Origin: Salinibacterium sp. SWN248
GTDB taxonomy: Bacteria; Actinomycetota; Actinomycetes; Actinomycetales; Microbacteriaceae
Assembly: GCF_015864575.1 (NCBI RefSeq)
Contig: NZ_JADYWW010000001.1
Location: forward strand, 1,139,719 to 1,203,718
Reading direction: 5' to 3'
Length of the DNA stretch: 64,000 nucleotides
Position 1 is the stretch's first letter. Every line of letters begins with the position of its first letter. The notes under the pieces are model-generated. The model was not told the DNA's origin. It did no database searches and saw nothing but the letters and a program-made list of their open reading frames with translations. The position numbers and the translations under genes are program-made. Positions 49,485-57,389 of the stretch are shown piece by piece.

Positions 49485-50434
49485 GTGAGCAGTTCGACTG
49501 GGATGTTGTCATTGTCGGCGGCGGACCGGCCGGACTCAGCGCTGCCCTGAACCTGGCGCGGGCGCGTCGACGCACTCTCGTGCTCGACAGCAATCGCCCC
49601 CGCAACTCGGCGACGTTCCACTCTCACGGCTTTTTGAGCCGCGATGGTATTTCTCCTCTCGAGCTTCGCAAGTTGGGCCGTGAGGAGCTGGAGCAGTATC
49701 CGAACGTGGCGTTCGAGCGCACGATTGTCGAGGGCATCGAGCCGCTCGGTGCTGTTGGCGGGCTGGGTGCTGCTGATGCTGCAGGCGGCGCCTCTGCGGC
49801 TATCGGTGCCGGCTTCACCGTCACGCATCGCGGGGGAGCGGTCACGACCCGCACCGTGCTCATCGCGACGGGGTTGCGCGAAGTGCTGCCGAAGTTGCCG
49901 CTGCTGCGCGCGTTCTATGGCACGAGCATCCACTCGTGCATGGAATGTGACGGCTACGAGTATGCGGATAAGCCCATTGCGCTCATTGGGCACACGGATG
50001 ACCTGGCGGAGCGAGCGCTGTTGCTCTCGCAGTGGAGCCGCGACCTGATTGTCTTCACGCAGGGCTTAGGCCACGTGAGTGAGGCTGACGAGGCGATGCT
50101 CGCCGAGCGCGGCATCCCAGTGGATCGTCGTGAAGTGGCGGATGTCGCGGGCGACCGTGATGGCCTGACCGGCGTTGTGCTGGCCGACGGCGAAACTATT
50201 GCGCGCGAGGCCGCCTTTGTGCGCCCCGACTATGAGACCGCGCTCGACTTTGCGGCGGGCTTGCAACTCGCACTCGACGCGGAGGGGCTGATCGTCGTGG
50301 ACGCTGCCGGCCGCACCAGCACGGCGGGAGCCTATGCGATCGGAGACGCCACCCCGCCCGGCCCCCAGCAGCTCATCGTTGCCGCCGGTGACGGCGCCGA
50401 GGTTGCCGCGGTCATCAACCGCGACTTGCTCTAA
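49481..50434 (+). CDS. Thioredoxin reductase-like FAD-dependent oxidoreductase
   Basis: A 317-residue flavoprotein of the thioredoxin reductase fold. FAD motifs are [20 protein letters not shown] at the N-terminus, ATGLREVLP in the middle and [14 protein letters not shown] at the end. The redox-active pair is CMEC in [10 protein letters not shown]. The second Rossmann motif is degenerate: [15 protein letters not shown] in place of GxGxxA, and the usual NADPH-binding Arg pattern is missing, so NADPH may not be the donor. A Gly/Ala-rich insertion sits near residues 88-108. Translation is coupled to gltX. Dithiol oxidases of the GliT/HlmI type are possible relatives. Confidence 0.82.
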   Translation: MSEQFDWDVVIVGGGPAGLSAALNLARARRRTLVLDSNRPRNSATFHSHGFLSRDGISPLELRKLGREELEQYPNVAFERTIVEGIEPLGAVGGLGAADAAGGASAAIGAGFTVTHRGGAVTTRTVLIATGLREVLPKLPLLRAFYGTSIHSCMECDGYEYADKPIALIGHTDDLAERALLLSQWSRDLIVFTQGLGHVSEADEAMLAERGIPVDRREVADVAGDRDGLTGVVLADGETIAREAAFVRPDYETALDFAAGLQLALDAEGLIVVDAAGRTSTAGAYAIGDATPPGPQQLIVAAGDGAEVAAVINRDLL

Positions 50435-50437
50435 GAA

Positions 50438-50875
50438 TTACTCCGCTGCCCGGCCCCGCGTCTTCAGCATGGTGACGAGGCACGCGGCGAACATCACCGC
50501 GGTGATGGGGGCCCAGACTGCTCGTTCGACGGCGCTGGGGGTGATGAGGTTCAGGATGACGCCCACGCCCGCATAGGCGGTGGTGAACCACGCGAGCACC
50601 GTAATGAGTCGGCGTGGGGCGAGCCTGAGAGGGCCGCGTTCGGTGCGGGCGAGGATCGCTGCCGCCATCACGAGAACGAGGGCAGTAGAGACGCCGGCGA
50701 AGATGCGACTCTGGGCGGGGAGCGTGCCTTTGTTCGCCCCGCCTTGCGTGTATTCGCCGAGGGGAGCTCCGAGAACGACGGCGAGTTGGAAGAGCGCGAC
50801 GAGCGTGAAGAGCACGGCGGCGATGGTGGCGCCGATGCGCGCGGCGCGGGGGATGGGGCTGGTGATCTTATTCAT
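50438..50875 (-). CDS. Four-helix membrane protein, unknown function
   Basis: A 145-residue protein with four hydrophobic segments (about residues 14-36, 57-75, 88-108 and 118-136). The second extracytoplasmic turn includes APLGEYTQGG. No family name is recognised. Its ATG overlaps the stop of the PadR gene (4 nt), so it is expressed with the regulator and is its probable target. Confidence 0.7.
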   Translation of the reverse strand: MNKITSPIPRAARIGATIAAVLFTLVALFQLAVVLGAPLGEYTQGGANKGTLPAQSRIFAGVSTALVLVMAAAILARTERGPLRLAPRRLITVLAWFTTAYAGVGVILNLITPSAVERAVWAPITAVMFAACLVTMLKTRGRAAE

Positions 50876-51423
50876 CGGGCGGACTCCTTGTGGTCGGCGA
50901 GTTGGGAGCGAAGTTCATCGAGCCAGGTGATCTCGGCGCGCGCGTGGGCGCGCCCCGATTCGAGCGTGCCGTATTGCAGCTGAGCGGCGAGCGTGGCTTT
51001 CGAGAGTTGTGGGGGTGCGCTCGCTGAGAGTGAGTCGAGCGTAGTGAGCAGTTCGACAGCAGAGGAGCGACGTTGATCGAGCAGCTCGATCACGCCCGCA
51101 GTGCCGAGCGAGGCGGCGAAAAATAGCCGAAGCAGAAAAGGTTCGCGGGAGGTGTCTGGTTCGAGGGGTGAGGCCAGCCACGCCTCCAGTGCTTCACGGC
51201 CAGGTTCGAGCAGTGTGTACAAGCGGCGGTCGGGTCGTGTTGCCTGCTCGACGGTGGTGCTTTCAACGAGGCCGTCGGCCTCGGCGCGGTGGAGGGTGCG
51301 GTAGAGCTGCGACTGATCTGCGGGCCAAAAGTGTGCGGCGGTGGTCGAGAACGCCTTGCCGAGTTCGTAGCCAGTCATCGGCTGAATCGCGACGAAGCCA
51401 AGCACGGCGTGGAGGAGGGACAT
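50872..51423 (-). CDS. PadR family transcriptional regulator
   Basis: A 183-residue regulator. The winged helix at residues 1-75 starts SLLHAVLGFVAIQPMTGYEL and continues QSQLYRTLHRAEADGLVES, typical of PadR. The C-terminal domain (PadR_C / Vir-like) is helical. It starts at the ATG at 51423, 6 nt after the -10 box; the frame upstream of this would extend into the operator. It forms a two-gene operon with the membrane protein gene. Confidence 0.92.
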   Translation of the reverse strand: MSLLHAVLGFVAIQPMTGYELGKAFSTTAAHFWPADQSQLYRTLHRAEADGLVESTTVEQATRPDRRLYTLLEPGREALEAWLASPLEPDTSREPFLLRLFFAASLGTAGVIELLDQRRSSAVELLTTLDSLSASAPPQLSKATLAAQLQYGTLESGRAHARAEITWLDELRSQLADHKESAR

Positions 51424-51429
51424 GTTCTG

Positions 51430-51458
51430 AATATAGGACAAGTCCTATATCACGTCAA
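51430..51458 (-). promoter_or_regulatory. PadR promoter with overlapping operator
   Basis: On the minus strand TTGACG, a 17-nt spacer and TATATT, with the ATG 6 nt further. The 20-bp inverted repeat ATATAGGACAAGTCCTATAT (51431-51450; arms ATATAGGAC/GTCCTATAT) fills the spacer and covers most of the -10 box, as expected for autorepression. Confidence 0.8.
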
Positions 51459-51525
51459 GGAGTGAACCACAACGCTCTAAAGATGCGCTAAAGTAGTAAA
51501 TCGGTTCGGCTACGGCTGAATCCTG

Positions 51526-51597
51526 TGGGGTATGGTGTAATTGGCAACACGGAAGATTCTGATTCTTTTGTTCTTGGTTCGAGTCCAGGTACCCCAG
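51526..51597 (+). tRNA. tRNA-Gln (anticodon CTG)
   Basis: Acceptor TGGGGTA/TACCCCA, D arm GTGT-AATTGGCA-ACAC, anticodon stem GAAGA/TCTTT around loop TTCTGAT, T arm CTTGG-TTCGAGT-CCAGG and a G discriminator. The 3' CCA is not encoded. Confidence 0.95.
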
Positions 51598-51625
51598 CAA
51601 AACAACTAGGGAGCAACTCCCGCTC

Positions 51626-51650
51626 AGCCCGGCTCACGCCGGGCTTTTTC
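51626..51650 (+). terminator. Intrinsic terminator after tRNA-Gln
   Basis: An 8-bp stem AGCCCGGC/GCCGGGCT with a TCAC loop followed by TTTTC. Confidence 0.88.
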
Positions 51651-51724
51651 TTTGCCGGTGCCGTGCGGGGCCTGTTTCGCTCTTAGCCACCCAAGACTTG
51701 CCGCTAGCTCGCGCACGTTGAGCG

Positions 51725-52294
51725 CTAGTTCAGGCCCATCGTGCTGCGGAAGTCGTGGCCGAGATCGCCCCATGGTGGCTCGATCTCGACGAACTGCGTT
51801 TCGCTATCCCACGACACGTGTTGTGCGACGAACCCGCCCCACTTGCGGAGTAGAGCTGCGAGCGAATCGGCGATGGCGATCTTCTCTAAGCCCCAGAAGT
51901 AATAGAGAAGAGCATCCCCTTCGATGAGATCGACCATCATCAGGTCACCGGCGCCTGCGCGACTGAGGATCGGGAAGTGAGGGTTGTGTTCCCCGCGTGA
52001 CCCTTCGATGCCGGGCAGTAGTCGATAGGAGAAGGTTGTGATCGCTTCATCGAGGGGGATCGGGTCGTAGTCAAGGAAGAAGCCGGAACGAATCCTTCCG
52101 ACATCCTTCACTCCGTTGTGCCACGAAAACCAATCGACCAGCGCCGCCGGCGCGCTCCCCGTCGCTGCGAGTAGGCGTTCTCTGATCTGTGCCCTTGTGT
52201 AAATCGGGGGTTCAACTGCTTCTTCAAAGGGAATGCCCCGAGTTTTGAGTATTTCGCGGTAGGCAGCCACGGGTGAATGGTCGTTGTGGGGCAT
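51725..52294 (-). CDS. SMI1/KNR4-like protein
   Basis: A 189-residue soluble protein with the SMI1/KNR4 (SUKH) pattern: an N-terminal helix region, ALVDWFSWHNGVKDVG, FFLDYDPIPLDEAITTFSY, and later PHFPILSRAGAGDLMMVDL. SUKH proteins are often immunity proteins against secreted nuclease or deaminase toxins, but no toxin gene is present here, so the function is open. The ATG at 52294 lies 7 nt after TAACGT and is preferred over the GTG at 52303, which overlaps that box. Confidence 0.72.
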   Translation of the reverse strand: MPHNDHSPVAAYREILKTRGIPFEEAVEPPIYTRAQIRERLLAATGSAPAALVDWFSWHNGVKDVGRIRSGFFLDYDPIPLDEAITTFSYRLLPGIEGSRGEHNPHFPILSRAGAGDLMMVDLIEGDALLYYFWGLEKIAIADSLAALLRKWGGFVAQHVSWDSETQFVEIEPPWGDLGHDFRSTMGLN

Positions 52295-52301
52295 GTGATG
52301 C

Positions 52302-52307
52302 ACGTTA
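52302..52307 (-). promoter_or_regulatory. -10 box of the SMI1/KNR4-like gene
   Basis: TAACGT on the minus strand, overlapping the end of the SRPBCC gene, 7 nt before the ATG. Confidence 0.5.
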
Positions 52308-52766
52308 CCGCTGCTCTGGGCGCAGGGAGCTGATCAGCGCAGCGTTGCGCTCCTCGAGCAGCGTCTGCATGTAGCGACGCAGGAACAGCTTCTCCACGAG
52401 GCGCGCGAGCGGCCCGAAGGGAGCCGCGAAGGTGAGTCGATCCTGCATGTGGGTGCGGCCGTCGATCTCTTCGAAGAGATGCTCGTGGTGGTAGGCGGCG
52501 AAAGGGCCGCGAACTTGTTCATCCGCAAACCGGTGCGGAGCATCCACATCAAAAATTCGCACAGTCAGGCGTAGCGGCAGGCCGAAGTGTCGAGCCGACC
52601 AGGTGACGACGTCACCCTCGACGAAGTGGCCAGTGGTGCGGCCGGCGATGACCTTTTCGCGGTGGTGCGTCATCGAATCAAGGTGCAGGTTCACGCTCAG
52701 CGATAGTGCGCACACCTCAGCGATCGGGGCATCGAATACGGTATCGAGCACGATCAACTGGGTCAT
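52305..52766 (-). CDS. SRPBCC family (START-like) protein
   Basis: A 153-residue protein with the SRPBCC/polyketide-cyclase-like layout. It starts with an N-terminal beta strand (LIVLDTVFDAPIAEV), then W-S-A-R-HFGLPLRLTVRIFDVD, HRFADEQVRGPFAAYHHEHLFE, and a long C-terminal helix with RRYMQTLLEERNAAL. Members bind small hydrophobic ligands, often in stress or secondary metabolism. The ligand is unknown. The start is leaderless, with TATGCT 6 nt upstream. Confidence 0.82.
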   Translation of the reverse strand: MTQLIVLDTVFDAPIAEVCALSLSVNLHLDSMTHHREKVIAGRTTGHFVEGDVVTWSARHFGLPLRLTVRIFDVDAPHRFADEQVRGPFAAYHHEHLFEEIDGRTHMQDRLTFAAPFGPLARLVEKLFLRRYMQTLLEERNAALISSLRPEQR

Positions 52767-52772
52767 AAGTTG

Positions 52773-52778
52773 AGCATA
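52773..52778 (-). promoter_or_regulatory. -10 box of the SRPBCC gene
   Basis: TATGCT on the minus strand, 6 nt before the ATG at 52766. Confidence 0.5.
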
Positions 52779-52933
52779 CGTTCACCAACGCAAGTCTGGC
52801 GGACGCGGTTCGCATCGCTGGTGCCGATTCAACAGATCTCGAAGGCCGCCGAGTTCTGGGAAAAAACTATCGCGCATCGGCGTGGGGCCGAGTACGATCA
52901 GCGCAGTGATTCAGCACCAACAAGGGAGTTGAA

Positions 52934-52999
52934 GTGAGCAGTACGTCCCGCCTTCGTCCACCGGTCTCAACGCCGATCGGCGTCCCTGTTGTTGTCTAG
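52934..52999 (+). CDS. Short ORF with strong ribosome binding site (21 codons)
   Basis: GTG at 52934 follows AAGGGAG by 6 nt and opens a 21-codon frame that ends in TAG at 52997-52999. The peptide (SSTSRLRPPVSTPIGVPVVV after the start) resembles the N-terminus of a longer protein. It may be the true start of the next gene with a frameshift between them, a leader peptide, or a remnant. Confidence 0.35.
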   Translation: MSSTSRLRPPVSTPIGVPVVV

Positions 53000-53021
53000 A
53001 AGACAGGCGCACCGCAGGGGA

Positions 53022-53369
53022 GTGCGGAAAGTAGGCTTCGGGGTCGCCAGTATTTCTCTAGCCATCAGCCTGAACTCCTGTGCTGAGGTGCCCCCGCAGT
53101 ACGGCACTGTCATCGGGATGACGCTCCTTGAAGCCACGCCATTGCTCCCGGGGGACCTCTCCATCTACGACCTGTCGATACCGCTTCTCGATGTCGAGCC
53201 CAGCTATGACGGTGGTGAGCCTGCGGGGCGTTGGGTGATCGTGGCGCAGTGCGCTGAAATCCACGCCGGGGCACTCGGCATAGTCCCGCTCGACGCCTAC
53301 GCGGGTGATATCAAAGCCACCGCCGAGCGTGAGGGGTGGAATTACGCGCTGCTGGAGTGCACTGAGTAG
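53022..53369 (+). CDS. Small lipoprotein with PASTA-like domain
   Basis: About 115 residues from the GTG at 53022. It has a hydrophobic signal segment (VGFGVASISLAISLNSC) with a lipobox-like LNSC. The mature part resembles a PASTA domain: YGTVIGMTLLEATPLL near the front and GRWVIVAQCAEI in the middle. The start is uncertain: AGGGG lies too close to this GTG, while the best ribosome binding site belongs to the short frame at 52934, which is in another reading frame. Function unknown. Confidence 0.5.
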   Translation: MRKVGFGVASISLAISLNSCAEVPPQYGTVIGMTLLEATPLLPGDLSIYDLSIPLLDVEPSYDGGEPAGRWVIVAQCAEIHAGALGIVPLDAYAGDIKATAEREGWNYALLECTE

Positions 53370-53419
53370 GCGGTGCGGGGACGGCGTCGGCTTACCGCAC
53401 AATCGCGGCGGATCATTTG

Positions 53420-53434
53420 CATAGCCCGGCTATG
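53420..53434. promoter_or_regulatory. MarR operator candidate
   Basis: Inverted repeat CATAGCC-C-GGCTATG that ends exactly where the -10 box TATAGT (53435-53440) begins. A bound MarR dimer would block the promoter. Confidence 0.65.
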
Positions 53435-53440
53435 TATAGT
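53435..53440 (+). promoter_or_regulatory. -10 box of marR
   Basis: TATAGT, 6 nt before the ATG. The 6 nt between them are GGAGGA, a ribosome binding site sequence that would be lost or cut short if transcription begins at the start codon; a start further upstream cannot be excluded. Confidence 0.5.
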
Positions 53441-53446
53441 GGAGGA

Positions 53447-53923
53447 ATGCCATCCTCACTTCTCTCGCTGCTGGGCGACCTTGTCTCGGTTAACCAGCGC
53501 CTTACCCGGTTGGCCGCGCGCGCCACCGGCAGTTCCGAATCGCCCGCAGTCTGGCGCACCCTCAGCGTGCTCAACTCCGGCGGGCCCATGCGCCTCGGCG
53601 AACTCGCCGAACTCAGCCGCGTCGCCCAGCCGACCGCCACGAAGCTTGTCAGCAACCTCACCGAACGCGGCTGGGTCGATCGCCTCGCCGATCCGGACGA
53701 CGCCCGCGCCTCTCAGATCGCCGTCACCACCGCCGGTGCGGATGCCCTCATCGCTTGGCGCGACGAACTCGCCGGAGCCATGCTCCCGCTCTTCGCCGAC
53801 CTCGACACCGACGACGTAGCCGTGCTGCGCCGCGCCGTCGAGATCATTGGCCAACGTGCGGATGCCGCAGCCGACCTCGCGCCGGGCGCCCCCGTCACCG
53901 CACCACCAGAAGGACAATCATGA
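53447..53923 (+). CDS. MarR family transcriptional regulator
   Basis: A 158-residue winged-helix regulator. The DNA-binding core is LSVLNSGGPMRLGELAELSRVAQPTATKLVSNLTERGWVDR, with wing DPDDARASQIAVTT. It ends in a Pro/Ala tail. The stop overlaps the MFS transporter start by 4 nt, a standard repressor-plus-efflux operon. The inverted repeat upstream is its probable operator. Confidence 0.9.
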   Translation: MPSSLLSLLGDLVSVNQRLTRLAARATGSSESPAVWRTLSVLNSGGPMRLGELAELSRVAQPTATKLVSNLTERGWVDRLADPDDARASQIAVTTAGADALIAWRDELAGAMLPLFADLDTDDVAVLRRAVEIIGQRADAAADLAPGAPVTAPPEGQS

Positions 53924-55224
53924 CCCGCACGACCGCATCAACCACTGGCACTGCAGCGCGCGAAACCGTGAACCCCACGAACTCCAACCCCAACGCGAGC
54001 ACCACCAGCAGCATCCTGCACCAACCGCGTGCAGTGTGGGCCGTCGCGTTCGCCTCCGTGATCGCCTTCATGGGCATCGGCCTCGTTGACCCGATCCTGC
54101 CCGCCATCGCCCAAGACCTGCAGGCAACAGCCACCGAAACCGAGATGCTCTTCACGAGCTACCTGCTCATCACGGGTCTCGCCATGTTCTTCACCAGCTG
54201 GATCTCGAGCCGCATCGGCGCCAAACGCACCCTCCTCATCGGCCTCGCCCTCGTCGTGCTCTTCGCCTTAGCCGCAGGCCTGTCGGGCAACGTCGAATGG
54301 GTCATCGGCTTCCGCGCCGGCTGGGGGCTCGGCAACGCCCTCTTTATTTCGACGGCTCTCGCCACCATCGTTGGTGCGGCATCCGGAGGCACGAGCTCGG
54401 CGATCATCCTCTACGAAGCAGCGCTCGGCCTCGGCATCGCGATCGGGCCACTTCTCGGCGGCCTACTCGGCGGCATCAGCTGGCGCGGCCCGTTCTTCGG
54501 CACCGCAACCCTCATGGCCATCGGTTTCATCGGCATTGTGACCGTCATGAAAACGGATGCTGTGCGCCCCACCCCAACGCCGCTCTCAGCGCCCTTCCGC
54601 GCTCTGGCCAACCCGGCCCTCGGAGTTCTCGCCGCCGCCGCGCTGTTCTACAACATCGCGTTCTTCGTGCTGCTCGCCTACACGCCGTTCGCCCTGGTTC
54701 CGCTCGGTTTTGGCAGCGCCATGACGCTCGGCTTCATCTTCTTCGGCTGGGGACTCTCGCTCGCCGTCACCTCCGTGTGGGTCGCGCCGCTGCTCACGCA
54801 CCGCCTGCCGCGCACCTTCGTGCTGCGACTCGTGCTGCCCCTGCTCGCGCTCGACCTCGTGGCGGCCGCGCTCTTCATCGGCTCCGGCCCCGGCCTCATC
54901 GTGTGTGTCGTCGTCGGCGGAATGCTGCTCGGCGTTCTCAACACCGTGCTCACCGAATGCGTCATGGAAGCCACCGACCTGCCACGCTCGGTAGCGTCAT
55001 CCGCCTACTCGGGAGTGCGCTTCCTTGGGGGAGCCATCGCCCCACCCGCCGCCACCATTCTCGCCGCCGCCATCTCACCGGCAACCCCGTTCTACGCGGC
55101 AGCGGGCTCGGTGCTCGTCGCCACCCTCATCGTGATCCTCGGTCGCAAACGCCTACGGAAAGCGGATGGCGCAGAGATCAGCATCACCGAAGAAGCCGAA
55201 GTCATCGCGGCGGGCGACCGCTAA
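53920..55224 (+). CDS. MFS transporter (drug:H+ antiporter type)
   Basis: A 434-residue transporter with 12 predicted helices. After a 40-residue Thr/Asn-rich N-terminus, helix 1 has ASVIAFMGIGLVDPILPAIA (the motif D1-like LVDPILP). Loop 2-3 has SRIGAKRTLL, motif A, and helix 5 has a Gly-rich motif C (LGIAIGPLLGGLLGG) typical of DHA efflux pumps. A long upstream frame within marR is not used. The substrate is unknown; control by MarR suggests a toxic or aromatic compound. Confidence 0.9.
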   Translation: MTRTTASTTGTAARETVNPTNSNPNASTTSSILHQPRAVWAVAFASVIAFMGIGLVDPILPAIAQDLQATATETEMLFTSYLLITGLAMFFTSWISSRIGAKRTLLIGLALVVLFALAAGLSGNVEWVIGFRAGWGLGNALFISTALATIVGAASGGTSSAIILYEAALGLGIAIGPLLGGLLGGISWRGPFFGTATLMAIGFIGIVTVMKTDAVRPTPTPLSAPFRALANPALGVLAAAALFYNIAFFVLLAYTPFALVPLGFGSAMTLGFIFFGWGLSLAVTSVWVAPLLTHRLPRTFVLRLVLPLLALDLVAAALFIGSGPGLIVCVVVGGMLLGVLNTVLTECVMEATDLPRSVASSAYSGVRFLGGAIAPPAATILAAAISPATPFYAAAGSVLVATLIVILGRKRLRKADGAEISITEEAEVIAAGDR

Positions 55225-55266
55225 CGGTGCCAGCCGTTTCGCGCGTGGTCTCCTGAGCGCAACGAA

Positions 55267-55313
55267 AAGCCGCCCACGCCCAGTAACCAGCTGGAGGGTG
55301 GGCGGCTTCTTTT
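55267..55313. terminator. Bidirectional terminator between the MFS and tctA genes
   Basis: Stem AAGCCGCCCAC/GTGGGCGGCTT with a 20-nt loop that extends the pairing by CCC/GGG, flanked by GAAAA on the left and CTTTTC on the right, so it can work in both directions. Confidence 0.85.
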
Positions 55314-55367
55314 CGCTCGCGAGTGTGTCGGCGACTGTTCGGGTCTAGCGTCGCGGACTACTCGGGT

Positions 55368-56876
55368 CTAGAGGGGCTTGCGGTATCGCAGCAGCTTGCC
55401 GATGAGCTTCTGCAGCACGGGGTAGAGCAACACGATGATCGTGAGAATCATCAGCGCGGCGCTCATTGGGCGGGTCAAGAACTGCGTAAGGTCCCACTCT
55501 GTCTTGATCACACTCTGCATGAAGTTCTTTTCCACAATCGGCCCAAGAACCAACCCGAGCACGACCGGGGCGAGCGGGAACTTCGCCTGTTCCAGCAGGT
55601 AGCCGAGGATGCCGAAGATGAGCATGATGCCCACTTCGAGCAGGCCGTTATTGATTGAGAACGAACCCACAACACAGAACGCCACGATGATGGGCATGAG
55701 CACCGAGTTCGGCACCCGCAGCAACATGCCGCTGCCGCGGATGGCGAGGTAGCCGAGCGGGATCATCAAGATATTCGCCGCAATGAAGACGATGAAGATC
55801 GAGTACAGCAACGGAGCTTGGCTGTCGAACAGCGACGGCCCCGGCTGAACTCCCTTGACGAGAAGCACTCCAAGCAGAATCGCGGTGATCGTATCGCCGG
55901 GGATGCCGAATACGAGTGTCGGAATATAGGCCGAGCCGACCCCGGCATTGTTGGCGGAACTTGCACCCACAATGGGTTGGATGTGCCCCTTGCCGCTGCC
56001 GAAGTTCTTGCCCTCTTTCGAGCCGTTCTTGGTAACCGCGTAGGCCACCCACGCAGCGATGTCTCCGCCAGCACCGGGCAAGGTGCCGATAGCGCTACCA
56101 ATGACGTTGCCGCCGACTGCTGTCTTCTTGTAGTTCCAGAGAGTGCTTGCGGCATTGCGCAGCAGACCCTTCGACTCGATCCGAATCGGTAGCGCTGCTG
56201 GGGGAGGGCTGATGACGTTGCGCAGCACCTGCGACAAGCCGAACAGACCGATCATTGCCGGGATGAAGTTGATGCCACCCAGCAAGTCGCTGCTGCCGAA
56301 CGTGAAGCGGGGGAAGCCCACCGAGATGTCCAGACCAATGGTCGACACGAAGAGCCCGATGAGCAGCGCGATGGTGCCCTTGACTTGAGAACCGCGAGAA
56401 ATAATAACCGCGGCGGTCAGGCCAAGAATTGCGACCCAGAAGTACTCGTATGACGTGAAGAGCAGCGCCACCTTGGCTAGTTGTGGTGCAGCGAAGATCA
56501 GCACCAACCCACCGAAGATTCCGCCGGTCGCTGATGCCAGCAGGCCGACTCCGAGCGCGAGAGCGCCCCGGCCGTTCTGGGTCAAGCGGTAGGAATCTTC
56601 GACGTAGGCCGCACTGGCCGGTGTGCCCGGCATCCGCACCAAAGCCGACGGGATGTCACCCGCGAAGATCGCCATCACCGACATCGTGATGATCGACGCA
56701 ATGGCGGGAAGCGGGTCGAGGAAGAATGCGAAGGGCACGAGAAGCGCGGCGGCCAGCGTGGCGGTGAGGCCAGGAATGGAACCAATGAAGATGCCGTAAA
56801 CGCCTGCGGCGAGCACGACAAGCAGCAGTTCCCAACTCGCCACCATGCTGAGCGCTTGGGAGAGATTGTCGACCAT
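55368..56876 (-). CDS. tctA: Tripartite tricarboxylate transporter permease TctA
   Basis: A 502-residue large membrane subunit of a TTT system, with about 12 helices. Family landmarks are GSIPGLTATLAAALLVPF near the N-terminus, GTIALLIGLFVSTIGLD, GTLPGAGGDIAAWVAY and GIPGDTITAILLGVLLVKGVQPGP, the two conserved Gly/Pro-rich repeats. It uses ion gradients to import a carboxylate delivered by TctC. It is the last gene of tctC-tctB-tctA, 3 nt after tctB. Confidence 0.95.
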   Translation of the reverse strand: MVDNLSQALSMVASWELLLVVLAAGVYGIFIGSIPGLTATLAAALLVPFAFFLDPLPAIASIITMSVMAIFAGDIPSALVRMPGTPASAAYVEDSYRLTQNGRGALALGVGLLASATGGIFGGLVLIFAAPQLAKVALLFTSYEYFWVAILGLTAAVIISRGSQVKGTIALLIGLFVSTIGLDISVGFPRFTFGSSDLLGGINFIPAMIGLFGLSQVLRNVISPPPAALPIRIESKGLLRNAASTLWNYKKTAVGGNVIGSAIGTLPGAGGDIAAWVAYAVTKNGSKEGKNFGSGKGHIQPIVGASSANNAGVGSAYIPTLVFGIPGDTITAILLGVLLVKGVQPGPSLFDSQAPLLYSIFIVFIAANILMIPLGYLAIRGSGMLLRVPNSVLMPIIVAFCVVGSFSINNGLLEVGIMLIFGILGYLLEQAKFPLAPVVLGLVLGPIVEKNFMQSVIKTEWDLTQFLTRPMSAALMILTIIVLLYPVLQKLIGKLLRYRKPL

Positions 56877-56879
56877 GTT

Positions 56880-57389
56880 CTAACCCCAGAATCCAAGAGG
56901 AAGCGGCACGAGAAGCACCTTGTTGAAGATCAACCAGACCACGAGCGTGGTGAGCACGCCGGCTGTGATGGCGACCCACCACTTCGTGCCGAGTCGGAAG
57001 ATCAGACCGACCGTCATCACACTGACGGTCGTGAGAAAGCCGAGGAAGTCGACGGCGAGAAGATAGAAGATGACCGCACCGATGATGAGCCCGGCATTGA
57101 TCCACCTGCTCCAGACGACAGCTTCGCCCTTTTCTTTCGCCGGTCGAACCGTCTTGCGATCTTTGAACCATCGCCCCAGAAGCAGGACACCCATGAGAAT
57201 CATGAGCCCGCCAATAATGCCGGGGAAGAGCGAGGGGCCGAGCTCTCCGCTGGGCAGTGTGGGGTAATCGCGGACGGCGAGAAGGATGGCCGAGCCGAAA
57301 ACAACTACGACCACGCCACTGGCGAGGTCGTAGCTGTTTTCGGGCTTGCCCACCGACTCCTCTACCTCCGGAGCGGTGTCGAAAGTCAT
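56880..57389 (-). CDS. tctB: Tripartite tricarboxylate transporter small subunit TctB
   Basis: A 169-residue membrane protein with four helices. It has the TctB pattern LPSGELGPSLFPGIIGGLMILMG and a C-terminal VVWLIFNKVLLVPLPLGFWG. It forms the membrane complex with TctA. Its ATG overlaps the tctC stop by 4 nt. Confidence 0.92.
   Translation of the reverse strand: MTFDTAPEVEESVGKPENSYDLASGVVVVVFGSAILLAVRDYPTLPSGELGPSLFPGIIGGLMILMGVLLLGRWFKDRKTVRPAKEKGEAVVWSRWINAGLIIGAVIFYLLAVDFLGFLTTVSVMTVGLIFRLGTKWWVAITAGVLTTLVVWLIFNKVLLVPLPLGFWG

Noticed and set aside
54297-55256. A 319-codon frame overlapping the MFS gene in another frame
   Set aside because: Arg/His/Pro-rich shadow; the transporter frame carries clear membrane helices and MFS motifs.
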